DNA of 12,819 nt from an uncultured Clostridia bacterium. Its GTDB lineage: Bacteria > Bacillota > Clostridia > Christensenellales > CAG-314. Both the position numbers and the translations under genes were made by a program. Below, piece after piece: positions 6,337 through 12,819 of this stretch (position 1 is the first letter of the stretch; every line of letters starts with the position of its first letter). Under the pieces are notes generated by a model. That model was not told where the DNA came from, ran no database searches, and saw only the letters and a program-made list of their open reading frames with translations. The stretch lies in assembly GCA_934294965.1 (NCBI GenBank), contig CAKRAM010000117.1, positions 1-12,819 of the forward strand, written 5' to 3'.

Positions 6337-6465
6337 TTAAAAAATTTAGTAGCGGATTTGCTGTACTCCGATTTTGACAAAAACAATCACCGCTTGTAGT
6401 ACTATTGAGATTTGACAAAGACGTTTTGCATTGCGGCAAGTTTCGTTATTACAAGCCGCCGCCGG

Positions 6466-6552
6466 ATTATTTCTTCATCTATAATGCAACCGATGAATTA
6501 TCTCTTCGAGATAATGCCGCCGCTACATTATTACTTCGTCGATAACGCCGCC
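6466..6552 (-). repeat. Three imperfect tandem repeats spanning the mnmA 3' end
   Basis: Three units of 25-26 bases repeat at a 30-31 base period: 6466-6491, 6497-6521 and 6527-6552. The unit at 6527-6552 encodes the last residues of MnmA (GGVIDEVI), and the other two lie downstream of the stop codon. Counted by eye, units one and three share 20 of 26 positions, and units two and three share 21 of 25 with one gap. The middle unit also contains a perfect hairpin, ATTATCTC-TTC-GAGATAAT (6497-6515). Unlike usual terminators, no T-run follows it. Confidence 0.75.
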
Positions 6553-7596
6553 GCCCAAACACTTGGTTTGATCGTAAAACACCACAAACTGACCGGGCGT
6601 TACGGCGCGTTGTTTTTTCTGAAACGTTACGTGCGTTTTGCCGTCCTCGTCCACGTGGACGGTTACGCCCTGCTCGCTTTGACGATAGCGGAATTTTGCC
6701 GTGCAGGTGAAATCCGCCATCGGAAGGGAGGGAATCCAATTGACCTTGTGAGAAACGAGCGCCGAGGACATAAGCACGCTTTCGTCCCCGTGCGAAACGA
6801 CGAGAACGTTGTTTGCCAAATCCTTTTCGGCAACGAACCACCTGCCCTGACCGTCCTTTGTGCCGCCCAGCCCCAAGCCGCGACGTTGCCCCAAAGTGTA
6901 GTACATAAGTCCGATGTGTTCACCCACGACATTGCCGCGTTCATCCACGATTTTGCCCGGTTGATTGGGCAAATAGGTCTTCAAAAAGTTGCGAAAATTG
7001 CGTTCTCCGATAAAACAAATGCCGGTGCTATCCTTTTTGGTTGCGTTGACGAGCCCCAGTTTTTCGGCAATTTGCCGCACTTGCGGCTTTGTTACTTCGG
7101 CAAGCGGAAACAACACGTCGGCAAGTTGACTTTGCGACAGTTGATTCAAAAAATAGGTTTGGTCTTTGTTTTGGTCGACGGCTTTAAGAAGATAATGCGT
7201 ATCGCCGTCATGCAAAATGCCTGCGTAGTGACCTGTTGCTATGTAGTCCGCGCCGAGCGCCTTTGCGTACTCCAAAAACGGACCGAATTTAATTTCCCTG
7301 TTGCAAAGCACGTCCGGATTGGGCGTTCTTCCGCGCCTGTATTCTTCCAAAAAGTAGGAAAAAACTCTTTCCTTGTACTGCTTGGCAAAGTTGACGGAAT
7401 AGTACGGGATGCCCAGCCTATCCGAAACGCGTTTTACGTCCTCGTAGTCCTGCTCTGCCGTGCAGCAACCGTCCTCGTTTTCTTCCCAATTGTGCATAAA
7501 CAGGGCAATGACGTTGTAGCCTTGCTCTTTTAACAAATATGCCGAAACGGCGCTATCTACACCGCCGCTCATGCCTAATACTACGGTTTTGCTCAT
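6523..7596 (-). CDS. mnmA: tRNA-specific 2-thiouridylase MnmA
   Basis: ATP-dependent enzyme that puts sulfur on U34 of the tRNAs for Lys, Glu and Gln, improving decoding. The 357-residue length is normal for the family. The PP-loop SGGVDS at 10-15 binds ATP; C98 (in TPNPDVLCNREIKF, 91-104) and C194 (in STGICFIGERNF, 190-201) are the two catalytic cysteines; GHYA at 122-125 and DQTYFL at 145-150 are conserved tRNA- and ATP-site elements; LGQRRGLGLGG at 235-245 belongs to the central domain and a C-terminal beta barrel follows. The ATG at 7596 lies one base after the rho stop codon, with only a weak AAAAAGTG upstream, so translation is probably coupled to rho. The C-terminal codons form one unit of a short tandem repeat that continues past the stop. 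Confidence 0.98.
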   Translation of the reverse strand: MSKTVVLGMSGGVDSAVSAYLLKEQGYNVIALFMHNWEENEDGCCTAEQDYEDVKRVSDRLGIPYYSVNFAKQYKERVFSYFLEEYRRGRTPNPDVLCNREIKFGPFLEYAKALGADYIATGHYAGILHDGDTHYLLKAVDQNKDQTYFLNQLSQSQLADVLFPLAEVTKPQVRQIAEKLGLVNATKKDSTGICFIGERNFRNFLKTYLPNQPGKIVDERGNVVGEHIGLMYYTLGQRRGLGLGGTKDGQGRWFVAEKDLANNVLVVSHGDESVLMSSALVSHKVNWIPSLPMADFTCTAKFRYRQSEQGVTVHVDEDGKTHVTFQKKQRAVTPGQFVVFYDQTKCLGGGVIDEVIM

Positions 7597-7597
7597 A

Positions 7598-9025
7598 TCA
7601 CTTTTTCATCATTCGACGAGTGCGTGCACTCAACGCCAATCTTTTTAGCGTTTCGATGGTTTCGTCGTTGTTTGCCGTTGTCATGATAACTTCCAAAAGG
7701 TCTTCGGTTGCGGCAACGGGATCTTCCGCCGCCAAAATGCGACGAACAAGATACATGCCTTCCATTTGCGATTGCGTAAGCAACAGTTCTTCGCGTCGCG
7801 TGCTGCTGCGGTTGAGGTCGATTGCAGGGAAAATGCGTTTTTCACTCATACGACGATCCAGTTGAATTTCCATGTTGCCTGTGCCTTTGAACTCCTCGTA
7901 GATGATGTCGTCCATGCGGCTGCCGGTATCTATAAGAGCGGTTGCCAAAATGGTCAAACTGCCGCCGCCGCGAACGTTACGTCCCGAGCCGAACAATTTT
8001 TTGGGTTCTTGCATTGCCGATACGTCCAATCCGCCGGAAAGCGTTCTGCCCGATTGCTCCGCCGTTTGATTGTAGGCACGGGCAAGGCGGGTGATGCTGT
8101 CCATCAAAATCATAACGTCCTGACCTTGCTCCACTCTTCTGCGAGCGTTGGCAAACACCATTTCGGCTATACGAGTGTGGTTGGAGGGTTGTTGATCGAA
8201 TGTGGAATACACCACGTCACAATCCACGCTTTCCCTAAAATCGGTAACTTCTTCCGGACGTTCGTCGATAAGAAGCACGGTAAGATAGATTTCCGGATTA
8301 TTTTTGCGCACGGCTTTGGCGATTTTTTGCAAAAGCATCGTTTTGCCCGTTTTGGGAGGCGCAACGATAAGTCCGCGTTGTCCTTTGCCTATGGGGGCGA
8401 CCAAATCCAACGCGCGGAGAGTGTAGTCCGTGCGTTCGCTTTCCAACTTTATACGTTCGTCAGGGAAGCAAGGCTCCAATGCGTCGAACGGAGTGCGACG
8501 CATATTGGTGCAAGGCGTATCGTTGATTTCCTTGATGAATATAACCGTGGGAGTGGTTCTATCCGGATATTGATGCAAAACCACGCGAAGTTTGTCCCCC
8601 GAGCGCAAATTCATACGGGAAACCATGGAGGACGATACGTAGTAGTCCTTTCCCGGGGTGGACGAATAGTTGTGAGTGCGCAAAAAGCCGTAGCCTTCCG
8701 CCATCACTTCCAAAATGCCGGTACGAGGCATCGACGGATCGACGTTGTCGTTATCGGCAGGAGCCGTTCCGTTTTGCACCGCCGCTTCGCGCGCCTTTTC
8801 CACGGATTCGTTTTGAAGACCTGCCGTTTTTGTGGGACGACCGGGACGTTTGGGAACTTCCGGATCCAATTTGCCGGTGTACGAAGCGATTATTTTTTCA
8901 ATAAGTTCGGCACGCTTATGGTTGCGCGGAACAACGCCGAACTCTCTTGCGGCAATGCGCAAATCGGCAATCGTCATAGTGTCGATATCGTTTTTTAGCG
9001 ACTCCAACGTGGGATATTCTTTCAT
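7598..9025 (-). CDS. rho: Transcription termination factor Rho
   Basis: Hexameric RNA-dependent ATPase that ends untranslated transcription. In order: an N-terminal helical Rho_N part (about 8-50, TIADLRIAAREFG at 18-30); a low-complexity linker (about 51-100) that is first basic (PKRPGRPTK, 58-66) and then Ala/Asn/Asp-rich; a cold-shock-like RNA-binding domain (about 101-168, GILEVMAEGYGFLR at 103-116); and the ATPase domain with Walker A APPKTGKT (222-229), LLIDERPEEV (251-260), Walker B DVMILMDS (303-310), the Q-loop region GSGRNVRGGGSLT (346-358) and IDTGSRMDDIIYEEFKGTGN (365-384). I chose the ATG at 9025, with GGAGG four bases upstream and homology beginning there; the frame stays open upstream to 9091 but that peptide is hydrophobic and unlike Rho. 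mnmA follows after one base. Length is 475 residues; identity is certain. Confidence 0.99.
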   Translation of the reverse strand: MKEYPTLESLKNDIDTMTIADLRIAAREFGVVPRNHKRAELIEKIIASYTGKLDPEVPKRPGRPTKTAGLQNESVEKAREAAVQNGTAPADNDNVDPSMPRTGILEVMAEGYGFLRTHNYSSTPGKDYYVSSSMVSRMNLRSGDKLRVVLHQYPDRTTPTVIFIKEINDTPCTNMRRTPFDALEPCFPDERIKLESERTDYTLRALDLVAPIGKGQRGLIVAPPKTGKTMLLQKIAKAVRKNNPEIYLTVLLIDERPEEVTDFRESVDCDVVYSTFDQQPSNHTRIAEMVFANARRRVEQGQDVMILMDSITRLARAYNQTAEQSGRTLSGGLDVSAMQEPKKLFGSGRNVRGGGSLTILATALIDTGSRMDDIIYEEFKGTGNMEIQLDRRMSEKRIFPAIDLNRSSTRREELLLTQSQMEGMYLVRRILAAEDPVAATEDLLEVIMTTANNDETIETLKRLALSARTRRMMKK

Positions 9026-9369
9026 AAAACCTCCGAGAAATGTGAAAATAACAAAAGTATACTTGTGCTGCAACACAAAGAAACAAAACAATGTGAGTGA
9101 TTGAACAACACAAGAAGTTGAAAACTTGCCTGCAAGAGTTTGCGGCTTAGTCGTTTTTCAGACAAAAGCGCAAAACGGTACAGCAATAGTTGGAAAAAAT
9201 TTCGCCGACAAGCAAAAAATTAACTTCTTACAGCCTTAATTTTTGGTACGTTCGATTGCAAACTACAAGTAAAAAATGTGTTTAATAAACTCGACTTGCG
9301 ACAAAAGTCGCGACAATTTGGCTTGCGGAAATACGCAATATAAATAGGTTAGACTAAATTCCGCTATGC
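9026..9369 (-). promoter_or_regulatory. Long structured 5' leader of rho
   Basis: From the predicted start (about 9369) to the rho ATG is about 340 nt with no ATG on the minus strand. It contains small stems: TTGCG/CGCAA (9323-9338), CGACTT/AAGTCG with a seven-base loop (9292-9310), and near the ribosome binding site a CAGCACAAG segment (plus 9061-9070 area) that can pair either with the adjacent TTTGTGTTG or with an identical-looking CTTGTGTTG about 50 bases upstream. Long leaders on rho genes often serve autoregulation by early termination; that role here is inference. Confidence 0.5.
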
Positions 9370-9375
9370 CAATAT

Positions 9376-9404
9376 ATTTTAGTACACAATTTATGCTTTG
9401 TCAA
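9376..9404 (-). promoter_or_regulatory. Strong candidate promoter of rho-mnmA
   Basis: On the minus strand, a perfect TTGACA (9399-9404) and TAAAAT (9376-9381) are separated by 17 bases (9382-9398). The predicted start near 9369 leads into the rho leader. This is the only good promoter between the glpK terminator and rho. Confidence 0.8.
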
Positions 9405-9627
9405 CAATAACTATGCACGAATGGCAATTGAAAATACGGTAACTTTTTGCAAAAATGCAACAAATTTGGTCGAAATTTTAATTCTTGACAACCTTTATCG
9501 CAGTCGTTTACGTTTTTTTACCGATATATTTACCCAAAATCCGCCCACAAATACGCCAACGCGGCTTTACGCGGCAAATCGATATGGTTTTGGGGCAAAC
9601 ACGGTGATTATATACATCCCGGCCGCC
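9405..9627. other. Intergenic stretch with no supported feature
   Basis: Between the rho promoter and the glpK terminator I see no gene. A TTGACA on the plus strand at 9484-9489 lacks a -10 at a usable distance. The plus-strand frame that starts at 9421 has no ribosome binding site and simply continues antisense through the glpK 3' end. A short palindrome, TTGCA-4-TGCAA near 9447-9460, has no assigned role. Confidence 0.5.
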
Positions 9628-9686
9628 AATAAAAATCGGCAGCGTGCGCATTTGTCGATTGTAAACCAAAACGCAAACTGCCGATT
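9628..9686 (-). terminator. Intrinsic terminator of the glycerol operon
   Basis: On the minus strand, AATCGGCAG (plus 9678-9686) pairs perfectly with CTGCCGATT (plus 9634-9642) over 9 bp, around a 35-base loop that has further internal pairing potential (TTTGCG with TGCG), and runs into TTTTTATT (plus 9628-9635). It begins 10 bases after the glpK stop codon. Confidence 0.85.
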
Positions 9687-9696
9687 GCTTAAACAA

Positions 9697-11178
9697 TTAC
9701 TTGCAACGCGCCTGACGAACGGCGTGCGCCCAACCGTCCAAAAGCGTTTGACGGCGTTTTTCGTCCATATCTGGAACAAACTCCCTATCCACGGCAACGT
9801 TGTTTTTTATGTCGTCGATACCGTTCCAATAGCCGCAAGTCAGTCCTGCAAGGTAGCATGCGCCGAGGGCAGTTGTTTCCGTAACTTTTGGGCGAACGAC
9901 GGTGGCGTTCAAAATATCCGCCTGAAATTGCATCAAAAAGTTGTTTGCACTTGCACCGCCGTCAACGTTGATGGACGTCAACTTTACGTCGGCATCGCGT
10001 TGCATTGCCTGAACCAAATCGGCAACTTGGTAGTCGATGGCTTCAAGCGCGGCGCGAATAAAGTGTTCCTTTTGAGTGCCTCGGGTAACGCCCACAATCG
10101 TTCCGCGAGCGTCCTGATCCCAATACGGCGCGCCCAGCCCGGTAAATGAAGGCACTATGTACACGCCGTCGGTGCTTTCCACCGCCGTGGCGTAACGTTC
10201 GGTTTCCGAGGCTTGCTTTATCATACGCATTTCGTCGCGCAGCCACTGGTTGATTGCTCCGCCGATGAACACGCTGCCTTCCAAGGCATACGTTGGAGTG
10301 TCGTCGCAAGAGGCGGCAAGCGTGGTAACCAATCCGTTTTTGGACGTTACCGCCTTTTTGCCTGTGTTCATAAGCAAAAAGCAGCCCGTTCCGTAGGTGT
10401 TTTTTACGTCGCCGGGGTTGACAGCCAGGTGTCCGAACAATGCCGCTTGCTGATCGCCCACAACGCCGCAAATAGGCACTTCTCTGCCCAAAAAGTCGTC
10501 GCTGGTGGTACCGAAATTGTAGCCGCTGGGGTGAACTTCGGGCAACATACACGCAGGAATATCAAACAGTTTAAGCAGTTCTTCGTCCCACTGCATCGTG
10601 TGAATGTTGAACAACATCGTGCGGCTGGCGGTGGTATAGTCAGTTGCAAAAATTTTGCCCTTGGATAGGTGCCACATAAGGTAGGTATCCACCGTGCCGA
10701 ACAAAAGTTCTCCCTTTTCGGCGCGAACGCGCGCACCCGGGACCTTGTCCAAAATCCACTTCAATTTAGTTGCCGAAAAGTAAGCGTCCAAAACCAAACC
10801 CGTTTTTTGGTAAATGAGGTCGGCATAGCCCTGCTCGGCAAGCGATTTGCAGTAGTCGGAAGTGCGGCGGCACTGCCACACAATTGCGTTATATACGGGT
10901 ACGCCCGTGCGTTTGTCCCACACGAAAGTGGTTTCGCGCTGGTTTGTGATGCCAATTGCGGCAACGTCGTCTATAGTAGCGTTTGCGCGAATAAGCGCCT
11001 CGGAAATCACCGCAACTTGCGTTCCGTAAACGTCGTGGGGATCATGCTCCACCCAGCCTGCTTTGGGATAAATTTGTCGGAATTCCTGCTGCGCTTTGCC
11101 GACGATTTGTCCCTTTTTGTTAAAGACGATTGCCCTGCTGCTGGTTGTGCCTTGATCCAATGCCAAAACGTATTTCAT
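9697..11178 (-). CDS. glpK: Glycerol kinase
   Basis: Phosphorylates glycerol with ATP to sn-glycerol 3-phosphate in the cytoplasm, the first step of glycerol use. The 493-residue length is typical. FGGY-family features: the phosphate-binding loop ALDQGTTSSRAIVF at 6-19, GITNQRETTFVWD at 76-88, VDTYLMWHLSKG at 163-174, GVVGDQQAALFGH at 238-250 with D242 as catalytic base, NTYGTGCFLLMNTG at 260-273 and GLGAPYWDQDARG at 347-359. The ATG at 11178 has AAAGGAG six bases upstream; the frame remains open to 11271 but the extra residues lack homology. It lies 41 bases after the DUF1667 gene in an operon with a FAD oxidoreductase, and a terminator follows. At the position of the HPr-phosphorylated histidine of enterococcal GlpK (SYHFYG) this protein has DDFLG (227-231), so PTS activation by that route is unlikely. 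Confidence 0.99.
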   Translation of the reverse strand: MKYVLALDQGTTSSRAIVFNKKGQIVGKAQQEFRQIYPKAGWVEHDPHDVYGTQVAVISEALIRANATIDDVAAIGITNQRETTFVWDKRTGVPVYNAIVWQCRRTSDYCKSLAEQGYADLIYQKTGLVLDAYFSATKLKWILDKVPGARVRAEKGELLFGTVDTYLMWHLSKGKIFATDYTTASRTMLFNIHTMQWDEELLKLFDIPACMLPEVHPSGYNFGTTSDDFLGREVPICGVVGDQQAALFGHLAVNPGDVKNTYGTGCFLLMNTGKKAVTSKNGLVTTLAASCDDTPTYALEGSVFIGGAINQWLRDEMRMIKQASETERYATAVESTDGVYIVPSFTGLGAPYWDQDARGTIVGVTRGTQKEHFIRAALEAIDYQVADLVQAMQRDADVKLTSINVDGGASANNFLMQFQADILNATVVRPKVTETTALGACYLAGLTCGYWNGIDDIKNNVAVDREFVPDMDEKRRQTLLDGWAHAVRQARCK

Positions 11179-11219
11179 ATTTGTCTCCTTTGGACTATAT
11201 TGTTTGAACTCGATTGATG

Positions 11220-11582
11220 CTAAACCTTTTTTGCGCCTGATGTGGCAACTACGTCCACACCGCAGCCGCAAACGTTAGAGATGATAACGTCCCCTATGCT
11301 TACCGGGGCAACCGCCGTGGTTGCCTTGATTTGGGCAAGGCAATCGAAAATAAGTTCCTTGGGGATAGCTTCACGAGTTTTTACCGAAACAAGCACTTTG
11401 TCGCTTCCGCTGACTTTAGCCGTACCCGTCACCATACGTTTGGGCGCGGTGACTTCGTTTTTGGCGTAAATCACGCCACGCGGACAGGTGTTGCCGGTTA
11501 CTATAATATTGTTTTTGTCGGTGTCGTCCACGGTGAGGTGGCAGCCCATCGGGCAACTGATACAAATCATTTGTTTTACCAT
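11220..11582 (-). CDS. DUF1667 family cysteine-motif protein of glycerol operon
   Basis: A 120-residue protein beginning MVKQMICISCPMGCHLTV, with cysteines at 7, 10 and 14 and a fourth in NTCPRG at 33. The CxxCxxxC plus distant C spacing resembles the N-terminal [4Fe-4S] site of molybdopterin oxidoreductases, although no such enzyme domain is present. Two further cysteines lie at 105 and 107. This fits the DUF1667 family, known as small proteins encoded between NAD(P)/FAD-dependent oxidoreductases and glycerol kinase in clostridia and Thermotogae. A role as a small electron carrier or cofactor partner in glycerol-3-phosphate oxidation is inference. The ATG at 11582 has AGGAGG (11591-11596) eight bases upstream, lying inside the last Ile-Gly-Gly codons of the preceding gene; a GTG at 11585 is an alternative start. 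The gap to the preceding stop codon is only four bases, so translation is coupled. Confidence 0.9.
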   Translation of the reverse strand: MVKQMICISCPMGCHLTVDDTDKNNIIVTGNTCPRGVIYAKNEVTAPKRMVTGTAKVSGSDKVLVSVKTREAIPKELIFDCLAQIKATTAVAPVSIGDVIISNVCGCGVDVVATSGAKKV

Positions 11583-11586
11583 CACT

Positions 11587-12819
11587 CTAGCCTCCTATCA
11601 GCGTAATTTCCACGTCGGTTGCGTTTTTGAGCGTTTTCATTTGTTCGGCGGAAAGCGTGATGTTTTCCATTTCGCCGGGGGTTACCACCGGGCGTTTTTT
11701 GCCGTAGACTTTTTGCCCGTCGGCAAGCACGCACAGTTCCACCTTTTTGAACACGCCGGAAACACGCATTTTGAAAGACTGCTCGGCGTAGACATCGTCC
11801 TTATTTAGCACAGTAGGCACGCTGTAACGCACGCCGCCCGTGCATTTGATTGCTATTTTGTTTTGGCAGGGCGTTGCTCCGCGAATGTAGTCCACGGCGC
11901 GTTTGCCTGCGTTTTCGCTTTCGGCGGACACAAAATCCACCAAATCGTGAACGTGCAGCACGTTGCCGCACTCAAAAATGCCGTCGACGTCGGTCATAAG
12001 GTTTTCGTCCACCACCGCGCCGCCCGTTGTGGGAGAAAGCCCCACCGATGCGTTTTTGGCAAGTTCGTTTTCCGGCAAAAGTCCAACGGACAACAAAAGC
12101 GTGTCGCACTCTATTTCCATTGCGGTTTCGGGTATCGGCAAAAGTTTTTCGTCCACTTGACAAACAACCACCGACGAAACGCGATCTTTGCCCTTTATTT
12201 GAGTTACGGTGTGAGAAAAGTACAAAGGAATGTTGAAGTCGTTTAGGCACTGCACGATGTTACGATTAAGCCCGGAAGAATAGGGCATCAGTTCCACCAC
12301 GGCTTTGACTTTTGCGCCCTCGAAGGTCATACGGCGCGCCATAATAAGACCGATGTCGCCGCTACCCAAAATCACCACTTCTTTGCCGGGCATATAACCC
12401 ATCACGTTTACAAGTTTTTGCGCCGTTCCTGCCGAAAACACGCCTGCGCCGCGCATACCTGCAATGTTGATTGCTCCGCGCGGACGCTCCCTGCATCCGC
12501 AAGCCAAAATTACGGCTTTTGCCTGCAAAGTTACCAGTCCGTCCGCCTCGGAAACGTAAGTTACGGTTTTTTGAGCCGATACGTCCAGCACGGTGGCGTT
12601 AAGTTTGTAGTTTATGCCGCGTTTTTCCACTTCGGCAATATATCTTCCTGCGTATTCCGGTCCGGTGAGTTCTTCCTTGAAGGTGTGCAGTCCGAAGCCG
12701 TTGTGAATGCATTGGTTAAGGATTCCGCCCAGTTCGTGCTCGCGTTCCAAAATGAGTATATCTTTTTCGCCTGCGTCGTAGGCGGCTTTTGCCGCGGCAA
12801 GCCCTGCCGGACCTCCGCC
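11587..12819 (-). CDS. NAD(P)/FAD-dependent oxidoreductase of glycerol operon (N-terminus cut by right edge)
   Basis: The visible 410 residues begin inside the first Rossmann fold, GGGPAGLAAAKAA at 1-13, so perhaps ten N-terminal residues are missing. Other features: the LEREHELGG acidic end of the FAD fold at 24-32, ILACGCRERPRG at 104-115, a second dinucleotide fold VVILGSGDIGLIMARR at 148-163 for NAD(P), and the FAD-closing TDVDGIFECGNVLHVHDLVDFV at 276-297. It lacks the CxxC disulfide of thioredoxin reductases. Together with DUF1667 and glpK downstream, this matches the clostridial/Thermotogales glycerol operon, where a GlpA-type glycerol-3-phosphate dehydrogenase gene usually lies just upstream; here that would be off the window. 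The likely role is passing electrons from glycerol-3-phosphate oxidation to NAD(P) or another acceptor, which is inference. The TTG at 12750 is not a start, because the frame runs on through conserved sequence to the edge. Confidence 0.92.
   Translation of the reverse strand, partial: GGGPAGLAAAKAAYDAGEKDILILEREHELGGILNQCIHNGFGLHTFKEELTGPEYAGRYIAEVEKRGINYKLNATVLDVSAQKTVTYVSEADGLVTLQAKAVILACGCRERPRGAINIAGMRGAGVFSAGTAQKLVNVMGYMPGKEVVILGSGDIGLIMARRMTFEGAKVKAVVELMPYSSGLNRNIVQCLNDFNIPLYFSHTVTQIKGKDRVSSVVVCQVDEKLLPIPETAMEIECDTLLLSVGLLPENELAKNASVGLSPTTGGAVVDENLMTDVDGIFECGNVLHVHDLVDFVSAESENAGKRAVDYIRGATPCQNKIAIKCTGGVRYSVPTVLNKDDVYAEQSFKMRVSGVFKKVELCVLADGQKVYGKKRPVVTPGEMENITLSAEQMKTLKNATDVEITLIGG

Noticed and set aside
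6375..6417. Plus-strand TTGACA motifs as promoters for an antisense RNA into mnmA
   Set aside because: The -10 candidates are poor (TAGTAC, or TACTAT at 20-base spacing) and no product is apparent; the motifs are better treated as parts of a direct repeat.
6412..7533. Plus-strand open frame of 373 codons
   Set aside because: Antisense to mnmA; the translation has no recognisable domain and the minus-strand gene explains the sequence.
7766..8998. Long plus-strand open frame of 410 codons
   Set aside because: It lies fully antisense to rho, whose protein is unmistakable; composition-driven shadow with no ribosome binding site or family motif.
9026..9091. Upstream extension of rho to a start at 9091
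   Set aside because: The extra residues are hydrophobic and unlike Rho; a GGAGG and the conserved N-terminus point to the ATG at 9025.
9421..10149. Plus-strand open frame of 242 codons beginning in the rho-glpK gap
   Set aside because: No Shine-Dalgarno sequence, no promoter with correct spacing, and most of it is antisense to glpK.
11179..11271. Upstream extension of glpK to 11271
   Set aside because: It overlaps the DUF1667 gene, lacks homology to glycerol kinase, and the ATG at 11178 has a good ribosome binding site.

Overview
The window looks like chromosome from an anaerobic, low-to-moderate GC Bacillota (Clostridia-like) bacterium. The evidence is a ThiT-type ECF thiamine transporter under a TPP riboswitch, strong GGAGG ribosome binding sites, consensus TTGACA/TATAAT-like promoters, U-tailed terminators, and a glycerol cluster that joins a FAD oxidoreductase, a DUF1667 protein and glycerol kinase. 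This taxonomic guess is inference from gene content only. Every gene I can support lies on the minus strand; the long plus-strand open frames are antisense shadows. I see no mobile element, CRISPR array, tRNA or rRNA.

Reading in the direction of transcription, from the right edge to the left: (1) A glycerol catabolism operon (12819-9697) holds a NAD(P)/FAD-dependent oxidoreductase cut by the right edge, a tightly coupled DUF1667 Fe-S-type protein, and glpK, ended by a clear terminator. (2) A near-consensus promoter drives rho behind a leader of about 340 nt, and mnmA follows one base after the rho stop codon. The 3' end of mnmA is copied imperfectly in a short tandem repeat. (3) A DUF1624/HGSNAT-like membrane protein gene ends in a bidirectional terminator. 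(4) An envelope signalling module follows: an ECF sigma factor, a one-pass membrane protein that is probably its anti-sigma factor, and a YfbK-type von Willebrand A lipoprotein. (5) A perfect consensus promoter, TPP riboswitch and attenuator terminator control thiT, whose product carries an unusual extra N-terminal membrane domain. (6) glyA, with its own promoter, is cut by the left edge.

Most genes are core metabolism or information processing. The parts most worth a second look are the roughly 185-residue membrane domain fused to ThiT, the sigma/anti-sigma/vWA lipoprotein module, the DUF1667 glycerol operon, the repeat grown from the mnmA 3' end, and the structured rho leader. None of these is proven to be a new system from sequence alone.
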